A stretch of 64,000 nucleotides of DNA. Source: Selaginella moellendorffii (taxonomy: Eukaryota; Streptophyta; Lycopodiopsida; Selaginellales; Selaginellaceae). The position numbers and the translations under genes were made by a program. The DNA lies in contig NW_003314276.1 of the NCBI RefSeq assembly GCF_000143415.4, positions 1,326,258 through 1,390,257 of the forward strand, in the 5' to 3' direction. Positions 44,967 to 56,270 of this stretch are shown here, piece by piece. The notes below the pieces were generated by a model. That model had not been told where the DNA came from, did no database searches, and saw only the letters and a list, made by a program, of their open reading frames with translations. Position 1 is the stretch's first letter. Each line of letters begins with the position of its first letter.

Positions 44967-46297
44967 AACATCAAAACCCTAGAGCGTGGGAAAAACAGAG
45001 TCTAGAGATCGCGGCAGTGGAGCGCCGCAAATTCGAGCTCCCGGAGCTCGCCAGGGCCGAAATTTCGAGAATGAAGGCGCGAGGGACACTCACATGACGT
45101 GAATCGCAGCATTCCGGAGCTTAGATCGATCGCGCCGAGATGAGGAACACGATGCGCTCGCCGCCGCGCCCGCCGCTGCTGGTGCCGCCAGGGATTCCTC
45201 CTCCCCCGCCAGCGTCCAAGAGCACTGCTCGCCATTTTTGCCTAGTCGATTGAAGCACAAAGAAAGGGGCACACACCCTCTCTCTAGCCCGCGGGCAGGT
45301 CGGGCAGGTCGGGCAGGTCGGGCAGCCACGGGCAGCCAGTCAGGGGCCGGGCATCATCTTATCCCAAAAATGTCTTTGTCTTTGACATTAAATCCCGCGA
45401 AACAAGCACACTTATCACTTTTAAAAGCCCGAGCTCGAAGAAATAAAATCGTCCTAAACGCTAAACAAGAGAAGATTAGCCTCGAAGTCGAGGAACTCAG
45501 AAAATCAAAGAAATCCAAAGCCTCGAAAACGTTACCACATCACCTAGTCGATCAAGCGCTGCAAAGCTGGAAGAAAATAATCTGTACAGACAGAAGAACA
45601 GTACCTATCAGAACGAGCAGCGATTCGAAAAACACGAAAGAAGCCTTTCCAGTCTCGAGAAGGCGAGGAGGATTACTACTAACAAAGAACAAGGAGAGAG
45701 TCTCAATCACCCAGGACGCAGAGAAGGCAAAAGATCTCGCAAGAACACGGACAAAGCAAAAGAAAAAAAACTTCGAGACGCGAATCTCACCGGGTGAGTC
45801 GCGATCCGTTTTGATGTGTCCGCTCGCAGTGGCTGCAGCCAATCCGAATGGATCCGTTCGTGTGCATCGATGAACGGGCTCCACGCCAGTTTATCCCTGG
45901 AAAATGGAAAACTCCCTCCAATTAGCACAGGCAATACTTCACATCACCTGATGTTTACCTGATGTTTATGTTGCTAGTGAGATAAGCTTCCACCACTGCT
46001 CCCTAGTACAATAATGTAGGCAGGCGCCTTTGCTTTCCCTTTCGCTACTTTTTATCGCTCCTCTCTCTCTTGCTTCACTGCGAGCGAGAAAAATCCATCG
46101 CGGATGAGATGAGTAGCTCTAGTTAGCTATAGATACAATGAGATCATTTACCAGCTGCTGAGCTGTTGTGTGATCCCTGATCCCTGCTGTTGATCATAAC
46201 TCCTCCACCAGACACCACAGCAGCCTGGTTTTCTTCTTTTTCCGTAACCTGTCTTCCCAGGAGTGCTCCAGACCCGAGGAGAGGGATCAAAGCGCTC
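44967..46297. promoter_or_regulatory. Divergent intergenic region between Mei2-like 2 and the hydrolase-fold gene
   Basis: Contains the leader and promoter of Mei2-like paralogue 2 (minus). A block at 45275-45345 with CTCTCTCTAGCCCGCGGGC is followed by at least three tandem GTCGGGCAG units, shared with the other paralogue's leader at about 39008. The 211-codon plus-strand frame at 45238-45873 starts inside this repeat, has no domain and is not taken as a gene. The 46020-46290 part is presumably the promoter and leader of the plus-strand gene. Confidence 0.5.
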
Positions 46298-47548
46298 ATG
46301 GCCTCGGTCGACTGTTTCTCCAGCCAAATCGAGCACATCTACTCCAAGTCTGCAAAATCCAAGCCCAGCGGTAAACTGTCAGTGTTTCTGAAAGAACGGT
46401 ATTTAGCTCGAAACCTTTCTGTGCAGGAAATCCGGTGCTCAAAATCAGTTTTATAACACTGTCTATTGCTGTGGCTCTTGGAGTTTCGTATATATCTCCA
46501 CCTCCCGCAAAGATATGCGGGACACTGCATGGCCCCGCTGTTACCACTTCTCGACTCCGCTTTCCAGATGGTCGACCCGTTGCTTACGCTGAAAGAGGTG
46601 TCTCCAAGAACGATGCAAAGCACAAGGTTGTTGTTGTTCACGAGTACGGAGGCACTCGCTTGGATCTTTTCCCCTGCAACGAGGTAAGATATATTCAAGC
46701 CAGCTAACAGTGCAGTAAGCAGCGAACCTGTGCAGGAAATATTGGAGGAGCTCGGTGTGTATATGGTGAGCTTCGATCGAGCTGGATACGGCGAAAGCCA
46801 CCCCTTCCCGCACCGTTCTATTGCGTCCGAGGTTCAAGACATGGAGCACTTGGCAGATGCACTTGAGCTTGGACCGAAGTTTTACGTGATAGCCATTGGT
46901 GTTGGTGCATATGCCGGCTGGGGTTGCATTCAGTACATTCCCAACAGGTACGATGCCTTGAGAATGCCTGCAAATGCAACTAGCAATGTGTTTCAACAGG
47001 ATAGCAGGACTTGCGATGATTTCACCTGTTGCAAACTTCTGGTGGCCAGGCTTAGCTGCTACTTCTCAAGGGCTCGAGGCTTTGGAGGCGGCCGATAGAT
47101 ACACTCTCCAGGTAGCACATTATGCTCCTCGGTTCCTCTACCATTACACAAGGCAAAAATGGCTCCCTTCATCAAACATGGAGAAACTTAGTCAGGTATG
47201 TAATATTAAAAGAACAACTCACGGACTCGAGGTTCCCAGGTTTCCGAGCTTGCGATACAGCAGGGAATACACGAATCCATTCACAGAGATCTGATGATTC
47301 AATTTGGAAGCTGGGAGTTCGATCCAGCGGCACTCCAAAATCCTTTTGCCGGTGATGCGGTTCACGTATGGCAGAGCAGCGAAGATCCCTTCTTCCCATC
47401 AAGCTGGAAGGCACGGCTGAAAGTTAAACTCCCATGGGTTCAGTACCATACAATACCCGGGAAAGCTCGTGATTCGTGGCTTCAAGTTGCTGGTTTGCCT
47501 GAAAAAATGCTTGTTAGCCTACTACCTGGCAATCAAACACATGCCTGA
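46298..47548 (+). CDS. Alpha/beta-hydrolase-fold protein, probable pseudoenzyme
   Basis: Five exons (46298-46370, 46427-46683, 46736-46947, 47000-47195, 47240-47548) join in phase to 348 residues. A hydrophobic N-terminal segment (about 27-46) may anchor it. Family landmarks are GPAVTTSRLRFPDGRPVAYAERG, then VSFDRAGYGESHP, VANFWWPG and VAHYAPRFLYHY, as in plant single-pass alpha/beta hydrolases. The usual G-F-S-M-G elbow reads A-I-G-V-G (163-167), placing Gly 165 where Ser is expected. The oxyanion HG reads HE (96-97). The expected catalytic His near the C-terminus is replaced (IPGKARDSW). Only the acid loop (SSEDPFFP) remains. The frame is fully open, so a non-catalytic role is likely rather than simple decay. 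Confidence 0.85.
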
Positions 47549-47800
47549 ATCCTGTTGGTTGGGCATCCTCAGAGCCGTGGTACAAAACTTTATTTCAATG
47601 TACCGTCCTGGTCGCAAACTCGTGGATTTCATAAATCTGCTATAGACAACACGTTATTGTGAAAAAACTAGAAAATTGTCTTACAGAGATGTTCGTCTTG
47701 GTGAACTGGCGAAAATCCATTCGTTGAGACGGTGTGTCCTTCCTGACGACAATAGTTATAGCAGAGCCGATGCAAAGCAAAAACTCTACATGAAAGGCCG

Positions 47801-49531
47801 TTAACTGCTGGCACAGAACCGGTACTGCCGCATCTCTGCTTGCTCCAGCTCTGGCATCAGCAACTGTACAACCTCTAGCCTGTTGAGCCTCCGAGCATGG
47901 TTCACAAGCGTTTGCAAAGTATTCATTTGAGGGCTATGTCCACTGGCTTTCATCTCCCTCAGCATCGAGCATGCCTGGTCAATGTGACCAGCGCGGCCGA
48001 AAGCTTCCACCAGATTGCAGTACGAGCTGCGGTCCAGCGAAACGTTTCTGCCCTCCATTTCCTTGATCAGCTCAAAGCAAGCTTGGAGCCTCCCCACCTT
48101 GGCCATCCTGACCACAATCGTGTTGTACGTGTAATGGTCCGGCACGAGGCGCTGCTCCAGCTTGAGCTCCTCAAAGGCTTTCCAGGCCTCATCGACTTTC
48201 CCAACTTTTCCCAGCAAGTCGATGATGATGTTGTAAGTGATGAGATCGTGAACAAAGCCCCCCGCGGCCTTGAGATCGTAATAGAGCTCGAGCGCTACTT
48301 CCGGCTTGCCGACTTTGTTTAGTCTGGTCATGATCACGTTGAGAGTGAGCGAGTTGGGATAGAAGTTCATCTTCATCAAGTCCCGGACCAAGGTATGCGC
48401 TGCATCCACTTCCCCGGACCTCCCAAACGCATCCATCAGGATCCTGAAAGCCCTCTCCCCGGGCGAGCAGCCATAAGACACCATCTTCCTCACCAAGTCC
48501 GCGGCTTGAGCAGTTTTCCCGGCTTTGCAAAACGTGTCGAGAAGAACGTTGAAGGTGACAATGTTGGGCTGGCACTTGTTCGCTACCATCTCCTCAAACA
48601 CCTTGGCCGACGCTTCCAAGTTCGTGGTGTTTCCAATCCCTTCCATGACGAAGTTGTACGTGTAGACATCCGGAGGATAGCCTTTCTCGGACATCTCCCT
48701 GGTGTACTTGAGCGCCTCGTCAACTTTGCCGAGCTTGCAGAGGCTGTTGATGACAACGTTGTACGCAAATCTATCCGGCTTGTTCCCGGCCCAGATCATG
48801 TTCTTGAAGATCAGAGGCACCACCTGGAAACACCCAGCCTTGACGAGCTTGTGCATCACGTACTTGTAGTGCTTCATGGCCGGCTTCTCCGAGTGCTCGA
48901 ACACATCGAAGAACTTCAAGGCCTTTTCGATCTCGCCACCGTCGAAGTAGCACTGGAAGAGGATCATGTACGTGATCTCGTTCTTCGCGACCTTGGCCTT
49001 GGCCATGTCGGCGTGGAGCTCCTCCATCATCCGGAAGTTCTTGGCATCCCCGAGAGTCTTCATCATCATGTTGTAGACGTAAGTGTCGTTGTAGTACTTT
49101 GGCTGCGTCTTCGCCCACCGGAAGAGCTTGAGCGCGGCCTCCTCGCCGATGCGCTGCTTCAAGATCTCACAGACGTGGTATGGCCGCAGCCTCTTCACTC
49201 CGGATGATCTTAGCAGCTCCTCGGCGGTCCACCACCCAAGCTCCCCCTTCCTGATCGCCTTGGTCATCTCCACCACGAACTGGAGATCCTCGTTCACGGG
49301 CTCCCACATGAAATCGCTGGTGAGCACGTCTTTCCTGTGGGAATCCAGCGAAATCTTCTTGAGTGGACTCTCCAGCCGGCTCCTGCTGATGTCCCTGCTG
49401 AGAGAATAGGGCGATGGGAGAGTGACGCAGGGACGTCGCCTCACCAGCAGCGATTCCGCCTCCATCGACAGGAATCGCACCAGCCGGATGCTCGCTGCCG
49501 CATTCTTCCTCGTGATCGCGAGGAACCCCAT
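47801..49531 (-). CDS. Pentatricopeptide repeat protein, P class (paralogue 1)
   Basis: A single exon of 576 codons. After a basic, Ser-rich N-terminus (MGFLAITRKNAAASIRLVRF), suited to a mitochondrial presequence, comes the P-class preamble WWTAEELLRSSGVKRL, HVCEILKQRI and LFRWAKTQP. About ten 35-residue PPR repeats follow (for example DRFAYNVVINSLCKLGKVDEAL and NIVTFNVLLDTFCKAGKTAQAA). There is no E, DYW or other editing domain. P-class proteins bind organellar RNA and affect stability, splicing or translation. The first 250 residues align with the PPR protein at 56271-57890. It is divergent from the Yos1 gene with 247 bp between start codons. Confidence 0.95.
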   Translation of the reverse strand: MGFLAITRKNAAASIRLVRFLSMEAESLLVRRRPCVTLPSPYSLSRDISRSRLESPLKKISLDSHRKDVLTSDFMWEPVNEDLQFVVEMTKAIRKGELGWWTAEELLRSSGVKRLRPYHVCEILKQRIGEEAALKLFRWAKTQPKYYNDTYVYNMMMKTLGDAKNFRMMEELHADMAKAKVAKNEITYMILFQCYFDGGEIEKALKFFDVFEHSEKPAMKHYKYVMHKLVKAGCFQVVPLIFKNMIWAGNKPDRFAYNVVINSLCKLGKVDEALKYTREMSEKGYPPDVYTYNFVMEGIGNTTNLEASAKVFEEMVANKCQPNIVTFNVLLDTFCKAGKTAQAADLVRKMVSYGCSPGERAFRILMDAFGRSGEVDAAHTLVRDLMKMNFYPNSLTLNVIMTRLNKVGKPEVALELYYDLKAAGGFVHDLITYNIIIDLLGKVGKVDEAWKAFEELKLEQRLVPDHYTYNTIVVRMAKVGRLQACFELIKEMEGRNVSLDRSSYCNLVEAFGRAGHIDQACSMLREMKASGHSPQMNTLQTLVNHARRLNRLEVVQLLMPELEQAEMRQYRFCASS

Positions 49532-49778
49532 GCGGATATCCCGAAGAACCCTAAACTTCGCTTGGCCGATCGCACCACATCGCCTAGCTGCTTAGCGATC
49601 CCACATTTCGTCCAGGAAGAATCAATCGAGCTGCGCAAAACCTCAAATCGTCTAGCCACAGCGATGCCTTCATCGCCGGGAATCAGTGACACTGCCGCAT
49701 TTTCTTCCTGAATGTGATATCTCCCGCCTTAGCTCCTCAAGAACCCTAATTCTCGGCTAGGGTTTCTGGGCAGCGAGG

Positions 49779-50006
49779 ATGTGGATCTTGCTCGAGGCCG
49801 TGCTGCTGATGCTCAATAGCATCGCGATCTTGAACGAGGAGCGATTCCTGGCGCCGCACGGGTGGGGTTTTGGCGACATGTCGCAGCACGGCAGCCAGAC
49901 GCTCAAGGGGCAGATCATTGGCTTCATTCACGCTGTCCAATACTTGCGCATGCCGCTCATCTTCTTCAATCTCATCGCCATCACTTCGATGCTTCTCTTC
50001 GGCTGA
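49779..50006 (+). CDS. Yos1-like / IER3IP1-family ER-Golgi transport protein
   Basis: A single exon of 75 codons, matching the usual 70-85 residues of the family. It has an N-terminal membrane segment (WILLEAVLLMLNSIAIL), the conserved NEERFLAPHGW, a short loop, then LKGQIIGFIHAVQYLRMPL and a second membrane segment (IFFNLIAITSMLLFG). In yeast Yos1 works with Yip1 and Yif1 in COPII vesicle formation between ER and Golgi. The HVA22-like gene, also of the ER membrane, starts 112 bp downstream on the same strand. Confidence 0.95.
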   Translation: MWILLEAVLLMLNSIAILNEERFLAPHGWGFGDMSQHGSQTLKGQIIGFIHAVQYLRMPLIFFNLIAITSMLLFG

Positions 50007-50118
50007 GCTAAGATCGACCGATCGATCCAGAAAAAGAAGAAAATGTATGGCGCTTTTCTAGCTAATCAAATTTGCCGCAAACCCTAATTCCTGAACCCTA
50101 GGAGGGGAGGAAGAGCGA

Positions 50119-51141
50119 TGGCGTTCGTGGGCGCCTTGGGCAGTGAGGTGAGATTTTCCCTCTTTGTTTTCCCGATCGATCCACACTCTTGGCGCTGCGC
50201 AGTTGGGCCTCCGATTGCTGCTATCGCCCGCTGGAACAAACATTGTTGTGCGCACGGCAAGGTTCTCTTCTTCTTCTCTTCTCTCGCATTTTAAGATTTG
50301 GATTTCCATCCAGTGTTGGAATTGGGATCGGTTTTCCAGTGTATTCCACATTCAAGGCCATTGAGAGGAAGAATCAAGCAGAACAGGAGGAATGGCTTGT
50401 CTATTGGACTGGTAGAAATTCCTTCTTGTTTTTCTCCCTGTTCTTCATGTTTTGTGGTGTGCAGTGTATGGATGTTTCACTGTAGCGGAAATCTTCTCTG
50501 ATTCCCTTCTCTCCTGGTAAGTTTTGTTTTCTTTCTGCTCCAATCCTCGTATGTTTTCTCTCGCGCAGGTGTCCATTCTATTACCACGCAAAGCTTGTTT
50601 TCCTTGTTTGGCTACAATTCCCACACAACTACGTAATTCTGTTCCATTTTTTTCCGCTCTTTCTCACTCCGATCTTTGCTTTTCTTTCCTTGCTTGTAGG
50701 GAGCAAGGCATGTTTTCAAGGTGTTTCTAAAGCCTCTGTTCGTGAAACACAAACCTCAGCTCGACAGGATCGTCGAGGGAACACGCTCAGATCTCGTAAG
50801 CTCATAGGAGTTTGATCGATTCCTACATTTCTGATGAGCTCCTGGATTTTGCAGGACACTTTCGTCAAGACCACAAAGGAGAGAAAAGAAGTCCAAGCTA
50901 TCGTGCACACAACGAAAAATCTCGCTCTCTCAGGTAAAGCTCCACACAGTCTAAGAATCAAAGGCAAACTTTTTCTTCTCCTCATTACATTTTTTTTTTT
51001 TTTCCCTTCCTCTTCTAAGCGTACCATTCTCTCGGCGATTTGATCAAAGGCCACAACGATAACAGTAGCAGAGGAAACGATGAAGATCAAACAGATCAAA
51101 CTTGGGTTCACGTTCGCAGAGACGAAGATCAAGATGAATGA
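50119..51141 (+). CDS. HVA22-like (TB2/DP1) ER membrane-shaping protein
   Basis: Eight exons (50119-50148, 50203-50261, 50314-50411, 50465-50516, 50569-50632, 50700-50795, 50855-50933, 51020-51141) join in phase to 199 residues. The protein starts MAFVGALGSELGLRLLLSP. It continues through GIGFPVYSTFKAIERK and YGCFTVAEIFSDSLLSW, then PFYYHAKLVFLVWLQFPHNY and ARHVFKVFLKPLFVKH, the standard TB2/DP1/HVA22 pattern with hydrophobic hairpins. The C-terminal tail is charged. Relatives bend ER membrane and are stress- or ABA-responsive in seed plants. Introns are 50-85 bp. The last acceptor (CTAAG at 51019) is the least certain boundary. Confidence 0.92.
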
Positions 51142-51293
51142 TGAAAAATGGCTGTAAAAATACTAGACTACAGAGTTTTTAGAATATTCGGGGAATCTTT
51201 TCGCTTTATGTTGACGCGACAGGGATATGCTGTTCTTATTCTAGGGCTAGGTCTCTCTTGGCTAGGGCATTGGTTCTTGGCTCCTCCGGCGCC

Positions 51294-52220
51294 ATGGCTT
51301 CGTCGCTGATCCGGGATCTCGGGAGGAAGCTGGCTCCGCGCATTGCATCGGCGGCGGCGGGGTCGGCGTCGTCCTTCCACACTTGCTCCTCCGGTCTCTC
51401 TCGGGGCGCGGCGTGGAGCGCGAGCAATGCGATGGCGAACTGGGATTGGGAGAGGCAAGAGAAATCCTCCTGGGGCAGCTGCGCTACTCCCTGGAGCTAT
51501 TCCACCACACGAGGTAAGCAAATTCTCGCAAGAAGGGGGGAAAAGCTTCCATTTTCTGATCGATCTCTTCATCGTCCAGGCTGCGCACTCACGCGAGGGA
51601 GCGAGGCGCTGACGCGAGGAAGCGAGGACTCATCGCCCTTCCTCACGGCGCTGCGCAACCCCACCGCCAACATTGTCTACGACGAGAGCGTGGTGGAGCG
51701 CTACCCGCCCGGCGACCCCGACCGAGCGGCCTACATCTACTTCGTCGCCACGGGCACCCGGTTCGTCTACGCGGCGGCCATCCGCGTGTTCATCCTGCGC
51801 CTCGTCATGACCATGTCCGCCAGCGCCGACGTGATGGCGCTCTCGAGCCTGGAGGTGGATCTCAGCAACATCATCGAGGGCTCCACGATCACGGTCAAGT
51901 GGCGAGGCAAGCCGGTGTTCATCCGGCGCAGGACCCCGGACGAGGTGGCCACCGCCAACAGTGTTCCCGTGAACTCACTCCGCGACCCTCAGCAGGACGC
52001 GGAGAGAGTGGTGAATCCCGAGTGGCTCATCGTGATCGGGGTGTGCACGCATCTGGGATGCGTGCCGCTGCCAAACGCGGGGGATTACGGAGGCTGGTTT
52101 TGTCCCTGCCATGGATCGCACTACGACGTGTCTGGGCGAGTGCGGAAGGGGCCAGCGCCGCTCAACCTCGAGGTGCCCGAGTATAAGTTCATTTCGGACA
52201 CGATTGTGTTGATAGGATAG
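51294..52220 (+). CDS. Mitochondrial Rieske iron-sulfur protein, cytochrome bc1 complex
   Basis: Two exons (51294-51513 and 51580-52220) around a 66-bp in-frame GT-AG intron give 286 residues. The Rieske cluster motifs CTHLGC (229-234) and CPCHGSH (248-254) provide the two Cys and two His that hold the 2Fe-2S centre, plus the paired disulfide cysteines. One membrane helix ([20 protein letters not shown]) precedes the flexible hinge ([15 protein letters not shown]). The first 80 residues are a mitochondrial presequence rich in Ser, Ala and Arg. The protein passes electrons from ubiquinol to cytochrome c1 in complex III. The upstream in-frame TTG at 51258 is not needed. Confidence 0.96.
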   Translation: MASSLIRDLGRKLAPRIASAAAGSASSFHTCSSGLSRGAAWSASNAMANWDWERQEKSSWGSCATPWSYSTTRGKQILARRGEKLPFSDRSLHRPGCALTRGSEALTRGSEDSSPFLTALRNPTANIVYDESVVERYPPGDPDRAAYIYFVATGTRFVYAAAIRVFILRLVMTMSASADVMALSSLEVDLSNIIEGSTITVKWRGKPVFIRRRTPDEVATANSVPVNSLRDPQQDAERVVNPEWLIVIGVCTHLGCVPLPNAGDYGGWFCPCHGSHYDVSGRVRKGPAPLNLEVPEYKFISDTIVLIG

Positions 52221-52932
52221 AGAGGGAAGAAGCGAGCACCAGAATCTCCAAGGCAAGAAGAAGAGACCCATTTTTCTCTAAGAACTTTGCTATGTTGACG
52301 AAGAAGAAGATGAGCTGAGCAGCGGCTGCCTGGCTTCTTGTTGGTTTTCTTTCCAACCAGAGAATAAGAATGAGATTGTAAACTTGTAGCTTGTGTCATA
52401 AAAAAAGTCACTGGATTTAAGTTCATATAAACCAAAGTTGATAAGTGTAAAACTACATTAAATGAGCAAATGGTTGAATAAACTAGAATATACTAGATAG
52501 TGTTTAAAAAAGTTTATAAACTATAAACATGTTTATAAATTATAAATATAAAATTAATCTAAATGAATAAATAGTAAAGTATCTCAAGAATATCCAGAAC
52601 TTCCAGCGGAAGTGGTTAACTTTCAACCTAAGTTGAAAGTTAGTGAGTAAAATTTTTATAGATGGAGCCTCCGCTCAATGAAATGATGAATCAAAGTTTC
52701 TATAGAAAATGTGTCAATGTATGTGTGTTTTCGCGATATACCGTAACTTTTTTCACTATGATGTTCTAAGGATTTTCTGAAATGGATATATAAAATATAA
52801 AGAATGTGGTGGTGGTCTTCTATAAACTTTCACACAATCACTATAGGCAAATGGAGAGAATAGAATATTACTTATAGAGCTCCCCATCTACATCTGGAAT
52901 AGCTTGGACACAAAATAGTCCATACTCGTCAC
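52221..52932. other. AT-rich intergenic region
   Basis: The 3' UTR of the Rieske gene (to about 52400) is followed by AT-rich sequence with no gene. Confidence 0.65.
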
Positions 52933-52940
52933 TATATAAA
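52933..52940 (+). promoter_or_regulatory. TATA box of the GDSL gene
   Basis: TATATAAA lies only 26 bp upstream of the ATG at 52966. A canonical start about 30 bp downstream would leave almost no leader, so either the leader is extremely short or another start site is used. Confidence 0.5.
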
Positions 52941-52965
52941 CTTTCATTTCCCAAATCTCTCCACA

Positions 52966-54108
52966 ATGGCGTCTTCTTCCACCACCTTCGCCATCGCCAC
53001 GCTCCTCTTCGCTGCTTTGTTCGCTCCTGCAGCAAACCAGAGCAGCCCGGGCTCATTCTGCCCCACCTCGCTCTTCACCTTTGCAGATTCTCTCAGCGAT
53101 GGTGGCAACCGCGACATCGAAGGTGGCGGCAAGACTCTCTCGGGCAGCTACCCCTACGGCGTCACGTATGGAAGGCCAACCGGGCGCTACTGCGACGGCC
53201 TCATCATCCCCGACTTCCTGGTCCAGAAGCTCGGTTTCGACAACATCGGCATCCCCAGCCTCGAGTTCAATGGCACCGAGTTCGTCAGCCTCAACTTCGC
53301 CTACGCGGGAGCCACGGTGCTCCAGGTCGAGAACCAGCCATTCTCGAGCCCTCTTCTCGGCCCAGGTTGACGATTTCGTGCGCCACCAGCAGACCGTGGT
53401 TGCGCGCAATGGCCGCGAGCAGAGCGAGCCGTGGTACGAGAATGCGCTCTTCTACGTCGAGATTGGAGGAGACGACATCAACTTCGCGCTGCCGCTGGGA
53501 ACCGACACGGTGATCAATCACACCATCCCGGCCGTGATCCAGGGCCTCGCCAGCGGCATCGCCACGCTCTACAACCACGGCGCTCGCCATGTCCTGCTCT
53601 TCAATATGCCCCGCGCGGATTGCTCACCAAACTATCTCCAGGCCTTCCAGCAGTACCCCGCCACTACGACAACGATGGTTGCATTGTGGAGATCGGTCAG
53701 CTTATCTCCTACTTCAACTCCAACATCCAGAGGCTGGCGACCGTGCTCGCGCAGAACTACACGGGCCTCAATGTATACTACTACGACTGGTTCGCGGCGA
53801 ACACGTACGTCATGGAGAACATGAACCAGTATGGATTCACGAACGCGCTCCAGTCGTGCTGCGGCGGCGGTGGCAAGTTCAACTGCAATGGTGATGGGCT
53901 TTGCGGCTGCGCTCCACTGAACGAGCCCAATGCGATTTACACGGTTTGCAACGATCCCAGCCGGTACTTCACCTTCGATGGAATCCACTACACGCAGCAC
54001 TTCTACCAGATCATGTCCGACTTTATCATCGCCGGGCAGTACCTCACGCCGTCGGTGAAGCTGCAGAAGGGTTGCAAGGCCGTCAATGAGCCTGAGGGTC
54101 CTCTCTAA
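52966..54108 (+). CDS. Secreted GDSL esterase/lipase, one frameshift
   Basis: Exon 1 (52966-53325) has a signal peptide (residues 1-24) and block I FTFADSLSDGGNRD, with the usual G of GDS replaced by A and the Ser kept. A 40-bp GT-AG segment (53326-53365) fits an intron in phase 0. Exon 2 continues VDDFVRHQQTVVA and block III EIGGDDINFAL. Near 53657 the frame must move by one base: the run TACCCCGCC appears to lack one C. Downstream HYDNDGCIVEIGQLISYFN and block V DGIHYTQHFYQ (catalytic Asp and His) are intact to the stop. So it is either a young pseudogene or a sequence error in a C run. Family members hydrolyse esters of lipids or cell-wall substrates outside the cell. Confidence 0.8.
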
Positions 54109-54223
54109 AGCGTCATGGTTTTCATTTCTCTCTCATTATGTATCTTGTGATCCCACACTAATATCATCAAACCTTGATAAACTTTTTGTTTCCCCTAGAA
54201 AAAATAGGTGGTCTAAAGTTGCC

Positions 54224-56244
<2,021 letters not shown>

Positions 56245-56270
56245 ATCTTGAGTAACATCAATAATGAACT

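Noticed and set aside
45238-45873. A 211-codon plus-strand open frame
   Set aside because: It starts inside the tandem GTCGGGCAG leader repeat, has no recognisable domain and is very Lys-rich. I judged it a chance frame.
48395-49207. A 270-codon plus-strand frame antisense to PPR paralogue 1 (similar at 56949-57809)
   Set aside because: It mirrors the PPR gene codon by codon and has a His/Leu-rich shadow composition.
51258-51293. Upstream TTG start for the Rieske protein
   Set aside because: A normal ATG at 51294 gives a good mitochondrial presequence, and plant genes rarely use TTG.
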